A stretch of DNA of 7,847 nt from Flavobacterium psychrophilum (GCA_003243255.1 QFQM01000198.1:1-7847), one strand, 5' to 3'. Counted from the first letter of the stretch, positions 1 through 5,800 are shown. Translations and numbers: made by a program. The notes: generated from the letters alone by a model not told the origin.

Positions 1-201
1 TCATCAGTTGGCATCTCAAATCACAATAAACGAAATGCACCTTCATCATTAAGTAATGACTTAGGATTGATTGGTGCCGTGTTGCAGATTATTGTTGCCT
101 TACTGGTTATTGTTGAGGCGGTTCTGCATCGGATATGCAAAACGGTTATAAAAGTAAAGGCAACCTGTTATGGTTGCCTTTGCCTTGTTTTTATTATATA
201 A
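1..201 (+). CDS. possible 3' end of an unidentified membrane-type ORF (partial, doubtful)
   Basis: One + strand frame is open from the first base to a TAA at 199-201, 66 codons in all, with no start inside the window that clearly begins it. It contains one strongly hydrophobic stretch, about positions 67-126 (reading LIGAVLQIIVALLVIVEAVL), which would make a single transmembrane helix preceded by a Ser/Asn-rich segment. The frame runs straight through a strong terminator hairpin at 156-181, which is odd for a genuine gene end. Its last 20 or so codons (Cys- and Val-rich) look less like protein. The other two + frames stop at 27-29 and 50-52, so the real upstream gene could instead end there or before the window. 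I do not recognise a family. It may be a true membrane protein tail, a decayed gene, or chance. Confidence 0.25.
   Translation, partial: SSVGISNHNKRNAPSSLSNDLGLIGAVLQIIVALLVIVEAVLHRICKTVIKVKATCYGCLCLVFII
156..192. terminator. intrinsic terminator, probably bidirectional
   Basis: A perfect 10 bp stem (AAAGGCAACC at 156-165 with GGTTGCCTTT at 172-181) closes a 6-base loop and is followed by a T-rich run ending in five Ts at 188-192. On the minus strand the hairpin is followed by TTTACTTTTATAA, so it could also end the minus-strand unit whose last gene stops at 261. It would separate two convergent transcription units. Confidence 0.75.
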
Positions 202-260
202 GACTAATTGCAAGTTTGGCTTCACGAAATATTTTAAATCCTAGCCATCAAGAAAAATAA

Positions 261-656
261 TTATTGCTGTTTAAGTGAAACATAATAAAGCCCTATAAAA
301 TCATGGCAATAGTATTTAATATTTACATTCTGTCCGTTGTAGGTATCACTATAGAAGAACGACTTTTTATCAACATTTACTCCATGTCCATTATCTTTTA
401 TAATTTCTTTTGTCTTTACAAGATTTAATTTCAAAATACATCCAACTGATATTTCTTTTTTATCCATTATTAAAGTGTCACTCTTACGTGTAACAATTCT
501 GTAAATATCTTTGTTCACTGACATTTTTTTTAAATATATCACGTTCATGTTTTCAAGTTCATTTTTTTTGATCTTAAGGACTTCATATTTTTTCTGCGCT
601 TGTAACAAACTCACACAAAAAATAAAAAATATCGACATAAAAACTTGTTTCCTCAT
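261..656 (-). CDS. small secreted protein of unknown function
   Basis: 131 residues, not recognised as any family. The N-terminus is a classical signal peptide: basic MRK, then a hydrophobic core (about residues 5-18) and a likely signal peptidase I site after Ala20 (LLQA|Q). There is no lipobox, so the mature product is probably periplasmic or exported. The mature part is about 111 residues, very rich in Lys, Ile, Val, Tyr and Asn, with no proline, tryptophan or alanine, and only two cysteines (Cys73, Cys117) that could form a disulfide. The gene is visibly more AT-rich than its neighbours, suggesting a fast-evolving or acquired gene. It starts 34 bp after the permease stop on the same strand, with no clear promoter between them, so it may be cotranscribed. 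The start is supported by the signal peptide. Reality of the gene is likely; function is unknown. Confidence 0.75.
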   Translation of the reverse strand: MRKQVFMSIFFIFCVSLLQAQKKYEVLKIKKNELENMNVIYLKKMSVNKDIYRIVTRKSDTLIMDKKEISVGCILKLNLVKTKEIIKDNGHGVNVDKKSFFYSDTYNGQNVNIKYYCHDFIGLYYVSLKQQ

Positions 657-690
657 GTTACTAATTTTTCTTTAAATAGTACTTAATCTT

Positions 691-2103
691 TTACTCCTTC
701 GGTTTTGTCAAATAATACACAGGTATCCCGGCAAGCATAATCAATACCCCCCAACCGCAGGTACTGGTTCTGTCTTTTAATAAGAAGAAACAAAATGTTG
801 CGGCAAGGATAATATAAAGGGCAGGTAGTAAAGGATAGCCGAAAGCTTTATATGGACGTTCAGTATTTGGCATTTTCTTTCTAAGGATAAAGATCCCGTA
901 AATAGTGAGGATATAGAATATTACGACAATGATCATTACAAAATCAAGCAGGTCGCCATACTTTCCGGTAAGACATAATGCCGATGCCCAAAAACACTGA
1001 AACCATAGTCCCCATCCCGGTACGCTTGCGGTATTAAGATTGGCCGCCTTCTTAAAGAACAGCCCGTCTTTTGCCATGGTATAATACACCCTTGCACCAG
1101 CCATTATCAATCCGTTATTACAGCCAAATGTTGAAATCATAATCATTATAGCAATGATGTAAGTACCTATATGTCCAAATATGGGATGTGAAGCGGCAAC
1201 AGCCACTCGGTCTGATTCTGCAAAAGCGATAGCATCATTTGGCAATACCGCCAGATACATGATATTGGCAGAGATGTAGATTACCGTAACGATTAGTGTA
1301 CCCAAAAACAAGCTCATACCTACATTGCGTTGCGGATTCTTTATCTCTCCCGAAATAAAGGTGACGCCATTCCAGGCATCGCTGGAGAATAACGAACCTA
1401 CCATTGACGCCGCAATAGCCGACATGAGTACGGTTCCGCTTATTGGTAGCCATGAGTTCGTGTCTTTATTGAAGGATTGCGCATTCCAGACATCGGTCCA
1501 GTTGGCATTCCATATATCGGCTTTGGCTGCCAAAACCAATCCAAAAACGATAAGCCCAAACAATGATGCAATTTTAGTGATGGTCAGGATGGTCTGTATC
1601 CATTTGCCATTCTTCACACCTCGGCTATTGATATAGGTTAGAATTATGATTGTAGCAATGGATACCAATTGAGCGGCATTGAGTTTAAAACTTCCAATCT
1701 CATATAAAATATTCTGGTCGCTAACAGGAGGGTAGAGGTAAGCGGTAAACTTAGCGAAAGCAACACCTACGGCAGCAATCGTTCCGGTTTGTATTACAGC
1801 AAAGAAACTCCAGCCATATAAAAACGCAATCAGTTTGTTGTAAGCTTCTTTTAGGTAAACATATTGGCCTCCCGCTTTTGGAAACATTGCGCTCAGCTCT
1901 CCATAACTGATAGCAGCAATCATAGTCATCAGTCCTGATAATACCCACGTAAAGGTGAGCCATCCGGCACTGCCTACATTGCGCATCATATCGGCACTTA
2001 CTATAAAAATTCCCGAGCCTATCATCGAGCCTACTACGAGCATAGTGCCGTCCAAAAGTCCCAGTTCACGTTTTAGATGTTTGTTTTCGTCTTGGTTTTC
2101 CAT
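691..2103 (-). CDS. APC-superfamily amino acid permease
   Basis: Inner-membrane amino acid transporter of the APC superfamily, closest in character to the LAT/SteT-like exchangers and amino acid:proton symporters. The 470 residues match the usual 430-500 and give about 12 hydrophobic segments. TM1 carries the broken-helix substrate motif GSMIGSGIF (residues 25-33). The family-conserved ELSAMFPKAGGQYVYLKEAY follows at 69-88, the TM6/loop region with SGEIKNPQRN at 251-260, ARVYYTMAKDGLF at 337-349, and RPYKAFGYPLLP near 416-427 before the last helices. A Trp/Asn-rich loop at about 196-220 between TM5 and TM6 is longer than I expect for SteT-type members. The substrate cannot be read from sequence. 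The start is chosen because MENQDENKHLKRELGLLDG is a normal cytoplasmic lead-in to TM1. It is transcribed divergently from the acetyltransferase gene and may share a transcript with the small secreted-protein gene downstream. Confidence 0.92.
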   Translation of the reverse strand: MENQDENKHLKRELGLLDGTMLVVGSMIGSGIFIVSADMMRNVGSAGWLTFTWVLSGLMTMIAAISYGELSAMFPKAGGQYVYLKEAYNKLIAFLYGWSFFAVIQTGTIAAVGVAFAKFTAYLYPPVSDQNILYEIGSFKLNAAQLVSIATIIILTYINSRGVKNGKWIQTILTITKIASLFGLIVFGLVLAAKADIWNANWTDVWNAQSFNKDTNSWLPISGTVLMSAIAASMVGSLFSSDAWNGVTFISGEIKNPQRNVGMSLFLGTLIVTVIYISANIMYLAVLPNDAIAFAESDRVAVAASHPIFGHIGTYIIAIMIMISTFGCNNGLIMAGARVYYTMAKDGLFFKKAANLNTASVPGWGLWFQCFWASALCLTGKYGDLLDFVMIIVVIFYILTIYGIFILRKKMPNTERPYKAFGYPLLPALYIILAATFCFFLLKDRTSTCGWGVLIMLAGIPVYYLTKPKE

Positions 2104-2122
2104 AATTGGTGTTTGGTTTGGT

Positions 2123-2130
2123 TAAAGATA
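2123..2130 (-). promoter_or_regulatory. candidate -7 promoter element for the permease
   Basis: Read on the minus strand this is TATCTTTA, matching five of the six fixed positions of the Bacteroidota -7 consensus TAnnTTTG. It ends 19 bases before the permease ATG, implying a leader of roughly 12-15 bases. No convincing -33 TTG was seen at the usual distance, so support is moderate. Confidence 0.45.
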
Positions 2131-2141
2131 TTTAAAATATC
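2127..2141. promoter_or_regulatory. perfect inverted repeat in the divergent promoter region
   Basis: GATATTT and AAATATC form perfect 7-base arms around a single A. The repeat overlaps the candidate permease -7 element and lies about 60 bp before the acetyltransferase start. Its position would suit a dimeric regulator of the permease. It is entirely AT-rich apart from its ends, so a chance palindrome is a real possibility. Confidence 0.3.
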
Positions 2142-2172
2142 ATTCGGTTACTATTTGTGCCGAATTATTGGT

Positions 2173-2180
2173 TATCTTGG
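2173..2180 (+). promoter_or_regulatory. candidate -7 promoter element for the GNAT gene
   Basis: TATCTTGG matches five of the six fixed positions of TAnnTTTG and ends 19 bases before the ATG at 2200, the same geometry as the divergent permease promoter. A TTTG occurs 15 bases upstream, shorter than the usual spacing of about 20, so the -33 element is uncertain. Confidence 0.4.
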
Positions 2181-2199
2181 TTGGTAAGAAACAAAAGCT

Positions 2200-2502
2200 A
2201 TGAAACATAATAACGACAGCAATTTTAAGGTAAACGAAGAGGGTAAGCAGTTTGAGCTTCATGTGCCCGGCGGAGTTGCCTTTGTTGAATATTACCGCGA
2301 AGGTGAAAAGATATTCCTGACCCATACCGAAACTCCTGTAGCACTCCGTGGTAAAGGAATCGCAGGACAGCTTATTGAGCGTACGCTCCAGTGTGCTAAA
2401 GACAACGGTCTTACGGTGGTTCCGCTGTGTTCATATGTTGCCTATTATGTGAATGAACATCCTGAATGGATTGATGTTTTATCTGACGGTTACCAGATGT
2501 AA
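2200..2502 (+). CDS. small GNAT-like N-acetyltransferase (YjdJ/COG2388 type)
   Basis: A 100-residue, single-domain member of the minimal GNAT-like family (Pfam acetyltransferase PF14542, COG2388). It shows the family's short beta-rich N-terminus (residues 8-42), the acetyl-CoA pyrophosphate-binding motif in [13 protein letters not shown] (48-60; RGKGIA is the R/Q-x-x-G-x-G/A core), a helix (57-68), and the diagnostic C-terminal [18 protein letters not shown] (73-90) with the family-conserved Cys77. Length is normal for this family, which lacks the N-terminal half of classical GNATs. The acceptor substrate is not established and cannot be inferred. It lies 29 bp before ruvB on the same strand, but ruvB has its own promoter-like element, so cotranscription is possible and not required. 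No Shine-Dalgarno sequence precedes the start. Confidence 0.88.
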   Translation: MKHNNDSNFKVNEEGKQFELHVPGGVAFVEYYREGEKIFLTHTETPVALRGKGIAGQLIERTLQCAKDNGLTVVPLCSYVAYYVNEHPEWIDVLSDGYQM

Positions 2503-2519
2503 AACCTGCCAAATTCGAT

Positions 2520-2527
2520 TATCTTTG
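2520..2527 (+). promoter_or_regulatory. -7 promoter element for ruvB, predicted leaderless transcript
   Basis: TATCTTTG is an exact match to the Bacteroidota -7 consensus TAnnTTTG and lies only four bases before the ruvB ATG at 2532. With a transcription start a few bases after this element, the mRNA would begin at or next to the start codon. No clear -33 TTG is seen about 20 bases upstream, where the acetyltransferase gene ends. Confidence 0.6.
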
Positions 2528-2531
2528 CGAT

Positions 2532-3557
2532 ATGAATGATAATTTAGATCCTACCAATTCAAAATACAATGCCGAAGAGCTCGACCTTGAAAAAAAACTG
2601 AGGCCACTCTCGTTTGATGATTTTACCGGACAGGCTCAGGTGCTGGAAAACCTGCAGGTGTTTGTTCAGGCAGCCAACATGCGTGGCGATGCGCTTGACC
2701 ATACATTATTTCACGGGCCTCCCGGACTCGGTAAAACTACTTTGGCTAACATTCTTGCTAATGAACTTGGTGTAGGGATAAAGATCACTTCGGGACCTGT
2801 TTTGGATAAGCCGGGCGACCTGGCCGGACTTTTAACCAATCTTGACGACAGGGATATCCTCTTTATAGACGAGATACACCGCCTTAGCCCTATAGTAGAA
2901 GAATATTTATATTCGGCTATGGAGGATTTTAAAATAGACATCATGATCGAGTCGGGACCCAATGCCCGCTCGGTACAGATAGGCCTTAATCCATTTACGT
3001 TAGTTGGAGCAACTACACGTTCAGGTTTACTGACGGCCCCAATGCGTGCGCGTTTTGGGATACAAAGCCGACTTCAATACTATACAACCGAACTCTTAAC
3101 GACTATCGTTGAACGTAGTTCTGCCATCTTAAAAATGCCAATCACTATGGAGGCCGCAATTGAGATTGCCGGACGTAGCCGTGGTACACCGCGTATTGCC
3201 AATGCACTGCTGCGTCGTGTGCGTGACTTCGCCCAGATTAAAGGCAATGGTAAGATTGATATTGAGATTGCCCGATATTCGCTTAAGGCACTTCATGTAG
3301 ATGCACATGGTCTTGATGAGATGGATAACAGGATACTGACTACCATCATTGACAAATTCAAAGGGGGGCCGGTTGGGCTTTCTACATTGGCCACTGCTGT
3401 ATCGGAGAGTGGCGAAACTATAGAAGAGGTATACGAACCATTCCTGATACAGGAGGGGTTTATCATCCGTACACCAAGAGGAAGGGAAGTTACCGAGAAA
3501 GCCTACAAACATTTGGGCAGAACTAATCCCGGTCTGCAAGGTGGATTGTTTGGATAA
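2532..3557 (+). CDS. ruvB: Holliday junction branch migration ATPase RuvB
   Basis: Hexameric AAA+ motor of the RuvABC resolvasome. It loads on RuvA-bound Holliday junctions and pumps DNA through by ATP hydrolysis during recombinational repair. The 341 residues are the usual full length. Visible motifs in order: Walker A GPPGLGKT (62-69, Lys68), Walker B DEIH (113-116), the RuvB-specific [19 protein letters not shown] hairpin region (128-146) that contacts RuvA, sensor 1 GATTR (159-163), the arginine finger region MRARFG (171-176), sensor 2 [12 protein letters not shown] (218-229), and the C-terminal DNA-binding winged helix ending in [16 protein letters not shown] (303-318). No key residue is missing. 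ruvA is not in this window. The gene has its own -7 element and ends at a strong terminator, so it can be transcribed alone. Confidence 0.98.
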   Translation: MNDNLDPTNSKYNAEELDLEKKLRPLSFDDFTGQAQVLENLQVFVQAANMRGDALDHTLFHGPPGLGKTTLANILANELGVGIKITSGPVLDKPGDLAGLLTNLDDRDILFIDEIHRLSPIVEEYLYSAMEDFKIDIMIESGPNARSVQIGLNPFTLVGATTRSGLLTAPMRARFGIQSRLQYYTTELLTTIVERSSAILKMPITMEAAIEIAGRSRGTPRIANALLRRVRDFAQIKGNGKIDIEIARYSLKALHVDAHGLDEMDNRILTTIIDKFKGGPVGLSTLATAVSESGETIEEVYEPFLIQEGFIIRTPRGREVTEKAYKHLGRTNPGLQGGLFG

Positions 3558-3580
3558 CAAAGAGATTATAATTATACGTT

Positions 3581-3618
3581 AAAGCTGTAAGTGTTTCACT
3601 TGCAGCTTTTTTATTTTT
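3581..3618 (+). terminator. intrinsic terminator after ruvB
   Basis: A 13-pair stem (3581-3593 with 3597-3609, containing one G:U pair) closes a three-base T loop and runs into six Ts, an A, and five more Ts. It begins 23 bp after the ruvB stop and separates ruvB from the SRPBCC gene. Confidence 0.88.
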
Positions 3619-3671
3619 AATGTTACGTAAATTTTAACGAATAAAAATAGCAACCGTTTGGTTTCGTTTTA

Positions 3672-3679
3672 TATATTTG
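3672..3679 (+). promoter_or_regulatory. -7 promoter element for the SRPBCC gene
   Basis: TATATTTG is an exact match to TAnnTTTG. It ends 52 bases before the ATG at 3732, predicting a leader of about 45-48 bases. A TTTG at 3657-3660 is only 11 bases away, too close to serve as a normal -33 element. The element abuts an inverted repeat (next entry). Confidence 0.6.
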
Positions 3680-3694
3680 CAACTGTATAGTTGC
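3679..3694. promoter_or_regulatory. candidate operator overlapping the SRPBCC promoter
   Basis: GCAACT-GTAT-AGTTGC is a perfect 6-base inverted repeat with a 4-base spacer. It begins on the last base of the -7 element and covers the expected transcription start, which is where a repressor dimer would block initiation. SRPBCC/AHSA1 genes are often found beside ArsR-type winged-helix regulators, so such a regulator is a reasonable guess, but none is encoded in this window. There is no T run after it, so it is not a terminator. Confidence 0.5.
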
Positions 3695-3731
3695 GTAATT
3701 TAAATGGTATCAAACAAAAAAACAAATAATT

Positions 3732-4220
3732 ATGAGTAACGAAACCAAAATCGAAAAAGACCCATCGGGCAAAAAATTGCTTATAACCCGTAGCTTTGAC
3801 GCTCCTGTAGACAAAGTGTGGAAAGCATGGACTGAGGCTGAACTATTGGACAAATGGTGGGCACCAAAACCGTACAAGGCAGAAACAAAGTCCATGGATT
3901 TTAAAGTGGGAGGAACATGGCTGTATGCAATGGTTGGTCCCGAAGGCGATAAACAATGGTGCAGGGTAGATTTTACTGCGATTGATGTAGGTAAAAGTTT
4001 TTCGGCTGATAATGCCTTTTGTGATGAACAGGGTAACAAAACAGAATTATCTGTTGGTCGCTGGAATAACAGATTTGAAGGTTCAGGCAATAAGACCAAT
4101 GCTTACATGGAGCTGGCTTTTGACAATGAAGAAGATCTTGAAAAGATAGTTGCCATGGGCTTCAAGGAAGGGTTTTCTATGGGGCTTGGCAATCTCGACG
4201 AATTGCTGGCTCAGGGATAA
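3732..4220 (+). CDS. AHSA1-type SRPBCC domain protein
   Basis: A 162-residue, single-domain cytosolic protein of the SRPBCC (START-like helix-grip) superfamily, in the group annotated as activator of Hsp90 ATPase homolog 1-like. Evidence: the typical opening ITRSFDAPVDKVWKAWTEAELLDKWW (18-43), the following MDFKVGGTWLYAMVGPEG (55-72), a middle strand region, and the C-terminal helix with MGFKEGFSMGLGNLDELL (142-159). Members have a deep hydrophobic ligand cavity. Despite the name, a chaperone role is not shown for these bacterial proteins, and the ligand here is unknown. It is a single-gene unit, with an upstream terminator, its own -7 element overlapped by a palindromic operator candidate, and its own terminator, which points to individually controlled expression. 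The start fits the family: a short polar lead then the first strand. Confidence 0.9.
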   Translation: MSNETKIEKDPSGKKLLITRSFDAPVDKVWKAWTEAELLDKWWAPKPYKAETKSMDFKVGGTWLYAMVGPEGDKQWCRVDFTAIDVGKSFSADNAFCDEQGNKTELSVGRWNNRFEGSGNKTNAYMELAFDNEEDLEKIVAMGFKEGFSMGLGNLDELLAQG

Positions 4221-4235
4221 TCCTAAATTATATGC

Positions 4236-4264
4236 ACCGCTCCGTTATGGGGCGGTTTTGTTTT
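4236..4264 (+). terminator. intrinsic terminator after the SRPBCC gene
   Basis: An 8-pair stem, ACCGCTCC (4236-4243) with GGGGCGGT (4249-4256), including one G:U pair, closes a 5-base loop and is followed by TTTTGTTTT. It sits 15 bp after the stop codon. Confidence 0.8.
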
Positions 4265-4266
4265 AT

Positions 4267-4322
4267 GACTTCCCTTTCTTTGAAGGGGTGCCCGATAGGG
4301 CAGGGTAGTTATACAGGAAGTC
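4267..4322. repeat. hairpin-forming intergenic repeat unit A
   Basis: A GC-rich block bounded by perfect 7-base inverted ends, GACTTCC (4267-4273) and GGAAGTC (4316-4322). Inside are two smaller hairpins: CCCTT/AAGGG, and GCCC-GATA-GGGC. The whole can fold as a small cloverleaf. Its composition and order (C-rich arm, CTTTG, G-rich arm, GCCCGATAG, GGG) parallel unit B 20 bp further on, and it resembles the GC-rich palindromic intergenic repeats I know from flavobacterial genomes. That relation is from memory and is unverified. Confidence 0.55.
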
Positions 4323-4323
4323 T

Positions 4324-4331
4324 TATCTTTG
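4324..4331 (+). promoter_or_regulatory. -7 promoter element for queG-osmC
   Basis: TATCTTTG is an exact TAnnTTTG match, identical to the ruvB element, lying between repeat units A and B. The transcription start would fall near 4336-4338, giving a leader of nearly 60 bases that contains all of unit B. No convincing -33 TTG is seen, because unit A occupies that position. Confidence 0.55.
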
Positions 4332-4340
4332 CATTATTCT

Positions 4341-4384
4341 CTCCCCTCTCCCTTGGAGAGCCCCGATAGCTATCGGGGGAGGGG
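4341..4384. repeat. hairpin-forming intergenic repeat unit B
   Basis: Two adjacent hairpins, CTCTCC-CTT-GGAGAG (4346-4360) and the perfect 18-base palindrome CCCCGATAGCTATCGGGG (4361-4378), are framed by CCCCTC (4343-4348) and GAGGGG (4379-4384), which could pair as an outer stem. It shares the CCCGATAG core and overall order with unit A. It ends 10 bases before the queG ATG. A GGAGG at 4378-4382 is buried at the hairpin edge; given its origin in the repeat and the group's weak use of Shine-Dalgarno sites, I do not call it a ribosome binding site. Confidence 0.6.
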
Positions 4385-4394
4385 TAATATATAA

Positions 4395-5321
4395 ATGATA
4401 AATAACAAAGAAAAATATACTGCATTCATAAAAGCGGAAGCAAAACGCCTCGGCTTCATTTCGTGTGGCATATCCAAAGCCGGATTTTTAGAACAGGAAG
4501 CTCAAAGATTGGAGGCATGGCTTAATGCCAACCGAAATGGTCAGATGCAGTATATGGAAAACCATTTTGACAAACGTCTTGATCCTACATTGCTTGTTGA
4601 TGGTGCAAAAAGCGTTATTTCTTTATTACTGAATTACTATCCTGAACAAACCCAAACGGATAATACATTTAAGATTTCCAAATACGCCTACGGGCAGGAT
4701 TATCATTTTGTGATAAAAGAAAAGCTGAAGGAACTGCTACATTCCATACAGGAAGAGATAGGCGAAGTAGGAGGCAGGGCTTTTGTGGATTCGGCACCAG
4801 TACTGGATAAGGCCTGGGCGGCTAAAAGCGGCCTTGGATGGATAGGGAAGAACAGTAACCTGCTAAGCAAACAGGTGGGCTCTTTCTTTTTTATTGCAGA
4901 GCTTATTGTTGATCTTGATCTGGAATACGACCATGCCGTAACCGATCATTGTGGAAAATGCACCGCCTGTATAGATGCCTGTCCTACGCAGGCCATAATT
5001 CAGCCCTATGTGGTGGATGGCAGCAAATGCATTTCCTATTTTACCATTGAGCTTAAGGATAACCTGCCAATGGAAATGAAGGGTAAGTTTGACGAATGGG
5101 CTTTTGGCTGTGATGTTTGCCAGGATGTATGCCCGTGGAACCGATTTTCTAAACCCCATAATGAGCCATTATTCGATCCTCATCCGGATTTATTATCCCT
5201 GACCAAAAAAGACTGGGAGGAGATTACCGAAGATACTTTCAGGGCTGTATTTAAAAATTCTGCAATAAAGCGTACAAAATTTGAAGGGCTTAAAAGAAAT
5301 ATAGATTTCCTCAAGCTATAA
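4395..5321 (+). CDS. queG: epoxyqueuosine reductase QueG, short form
   Basis: Cytosolic cobalamin-dependent iron-sulfur enzyme that reduces epoxyqueuosine to queuosine at the wobble position of GUN-anticodon tRNAs (Tyr, His, Asp, Asn). The N-terminal DUF1730-type domain runs to about residue 175 and includes [24 protein letters not shown] (130-153), where Asp132 corresponds to the catalytic acid of the family. Two 4Fe-4S sites follow: [12 protein letters not shown] (186-197; Cys186, 189, 192, 196) and Cys212 with [10 protein letters not shown] (239-248; Cys239, 242, 246). The 308 residues are about 70 fewer than E. coli or B. subtilis QueG. The protein stops right after [14 protein letters not shown], where longer members continue into HEAT-like repeats that help hold tRNA. 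The end is clean, so I read this as a natural short form. osmC follows after 14 bp, probably on the same transcript. Confidence 0.95.
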   Translation: MINNKEKYTAFIKAEAKRLGFISCGISKAGFLEQEAQRLEAWLNANRNGQMQYMENHFDKRLDPTLLVDGAKSVISLLLNYYPEQTQTDNTFKISKYAYGQDYHFVIKEKLKELLHSIQEEIGEVGGRAFVDSAPVLDKAWAAKSGLGWIGKNSNLLSKQVGSFFFIAELIVDLDLEYDHAVTDHCGKCTACIDACPTQAIIQPYVVDGSKCISYFTIELKDNLPMEMKGKFDEWAFGCDVCQDVCPWNRFSKPHNEPLFDPHPDLLSLTKKDWEEITEDTFRAVFKNSAIKRTKFEGLKRNIDFLKL

Positions 5322-5335
5322 TTAATCATTATAAT

Positions 5336-5800
5336 ATGCCATTCAAACATTTATTTAAAGCAAAAGCCTTTTGGACTTTAAGCCGTAAGGATGAAAATAT
5401 AAAATCATATAGCAGGAATCACAGTATTGCTATTGAGGGTAAACCTGATTTAACAGTGTCGGCAGCGAAGGCTTTTAAGGGCGATGCTGCGTTGTATAAT
5501 CCTGAGGATATGCTTCTCAGCAGTCTTGTTTCCTGCCATATGATGTCATATTTATATGTATGTGCTCAGGTTGGCATAGAGGTTTTGTCCTATTCGGATG
5601 ATGCAGTTGCAACTTTAGAAGTAAACGACGATGGTTCAGGTCGGTTTACTGAAGTAACGCTGAATCCGAAAGTAATAATTGCACAGGCTGATAGAACAGA
5701 AGAAGCATTGGCATTGCATAAAAAGGCAAATGAACTATGTTTTATTGCCAACTCCTGCAATTTCCCAATACATCATAATGCGATCTGTGAAGTGAAATAA
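5336..5800 (+). CDS. OsmC-family peroxiredoxin-like protein
   Basis: A 154-residue OsmC/Ohr-superfamily protein. Dimeric members reduce peroxides or organic hydroperoxides using a reactive cysteine pair. Seen here: the N-terminal strand region (residues 6-40), VSAAKAFKGDAALYNPEDMLLSSLVSCHMMSYL (41-73) with the first conserved Cys67 at the start of the central helix, and ANELCFIANSCNFPIHHNA (131-149) with the second conserved Cys135. It belongs to the OsmC branch with the CFIANSxNFP ending and not to classical Ohr; physiological substrate unknown. Additional cysteines at 76, 141 and 151 are noted. It sits 14 bp behind queG with no promoter-like element between, so the two are probably cotranscribed, although no functional link to queuosine is known. 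The next feature is a strong terminator. Confidence 0.9.
   Translation: MPFKHLFKAKAFWTLSRKDENIKSYSRNHSIAIEGKPDLTVSAAKAFKGDAALYNPEDMLLSSLVSCHMMSYLYVCAQVGIEVLSYSDDAVATLEVNDDGSGRFTEVTLNPKVIIAQADRTEEALALHKKANELCFIANSCNFPIHHNAICEVK

Noticed and set aside
1325..1636. 103-codon + strand open frame opposite the permease
   Set aside because: It lies wholly inside the antisense of a well-supported membrane protein gene, has no family-like features, and is explained as a shadow of the real frame.
691..2502. Permease plus acetyltransferase as a functional transport/modification module
   Set aside because: The genes are merely divergent neighbours of broad families; nothing in the sequence links the substrate of one to the other.
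3129..3560. 143-codon minus-strand open frame opposite ruvB
   Set aside because: It is antisense to the strongly conserved RuvB C-terminal half and the product is low-sense, rich in Cys/Thr/Ser with no recognisable motif.
3657..3660. TTTG as the -33 element of the SRPBCC promoter
   Set aside because: It is only 11 bases upstream of the -7 element at 3672, against about 20 expected.
3710..4099. 129-codon minus-strand open frame opposite the SRPBCC gene
   Set aside because: The sense strand encodes a clear AHSA1 domain with promoter and terminator; the antisense frame has no support.
4378..4382. GGAGG as a Shine-Dalgarno site for queG
   Set aside because: It belongs to the repeat's G-rich arm, would be paired in the hairpin, lies 12 bases from the ATG, and genes in this group rarely rely on such sites.
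4267..4384. CRISPR array or riboswitch in the queG leader
   Set aside because: There are only two diverged palindromic blocks without regular repeat-spacer structure, and no known aptamer consensus (including preQ1) was recognised.
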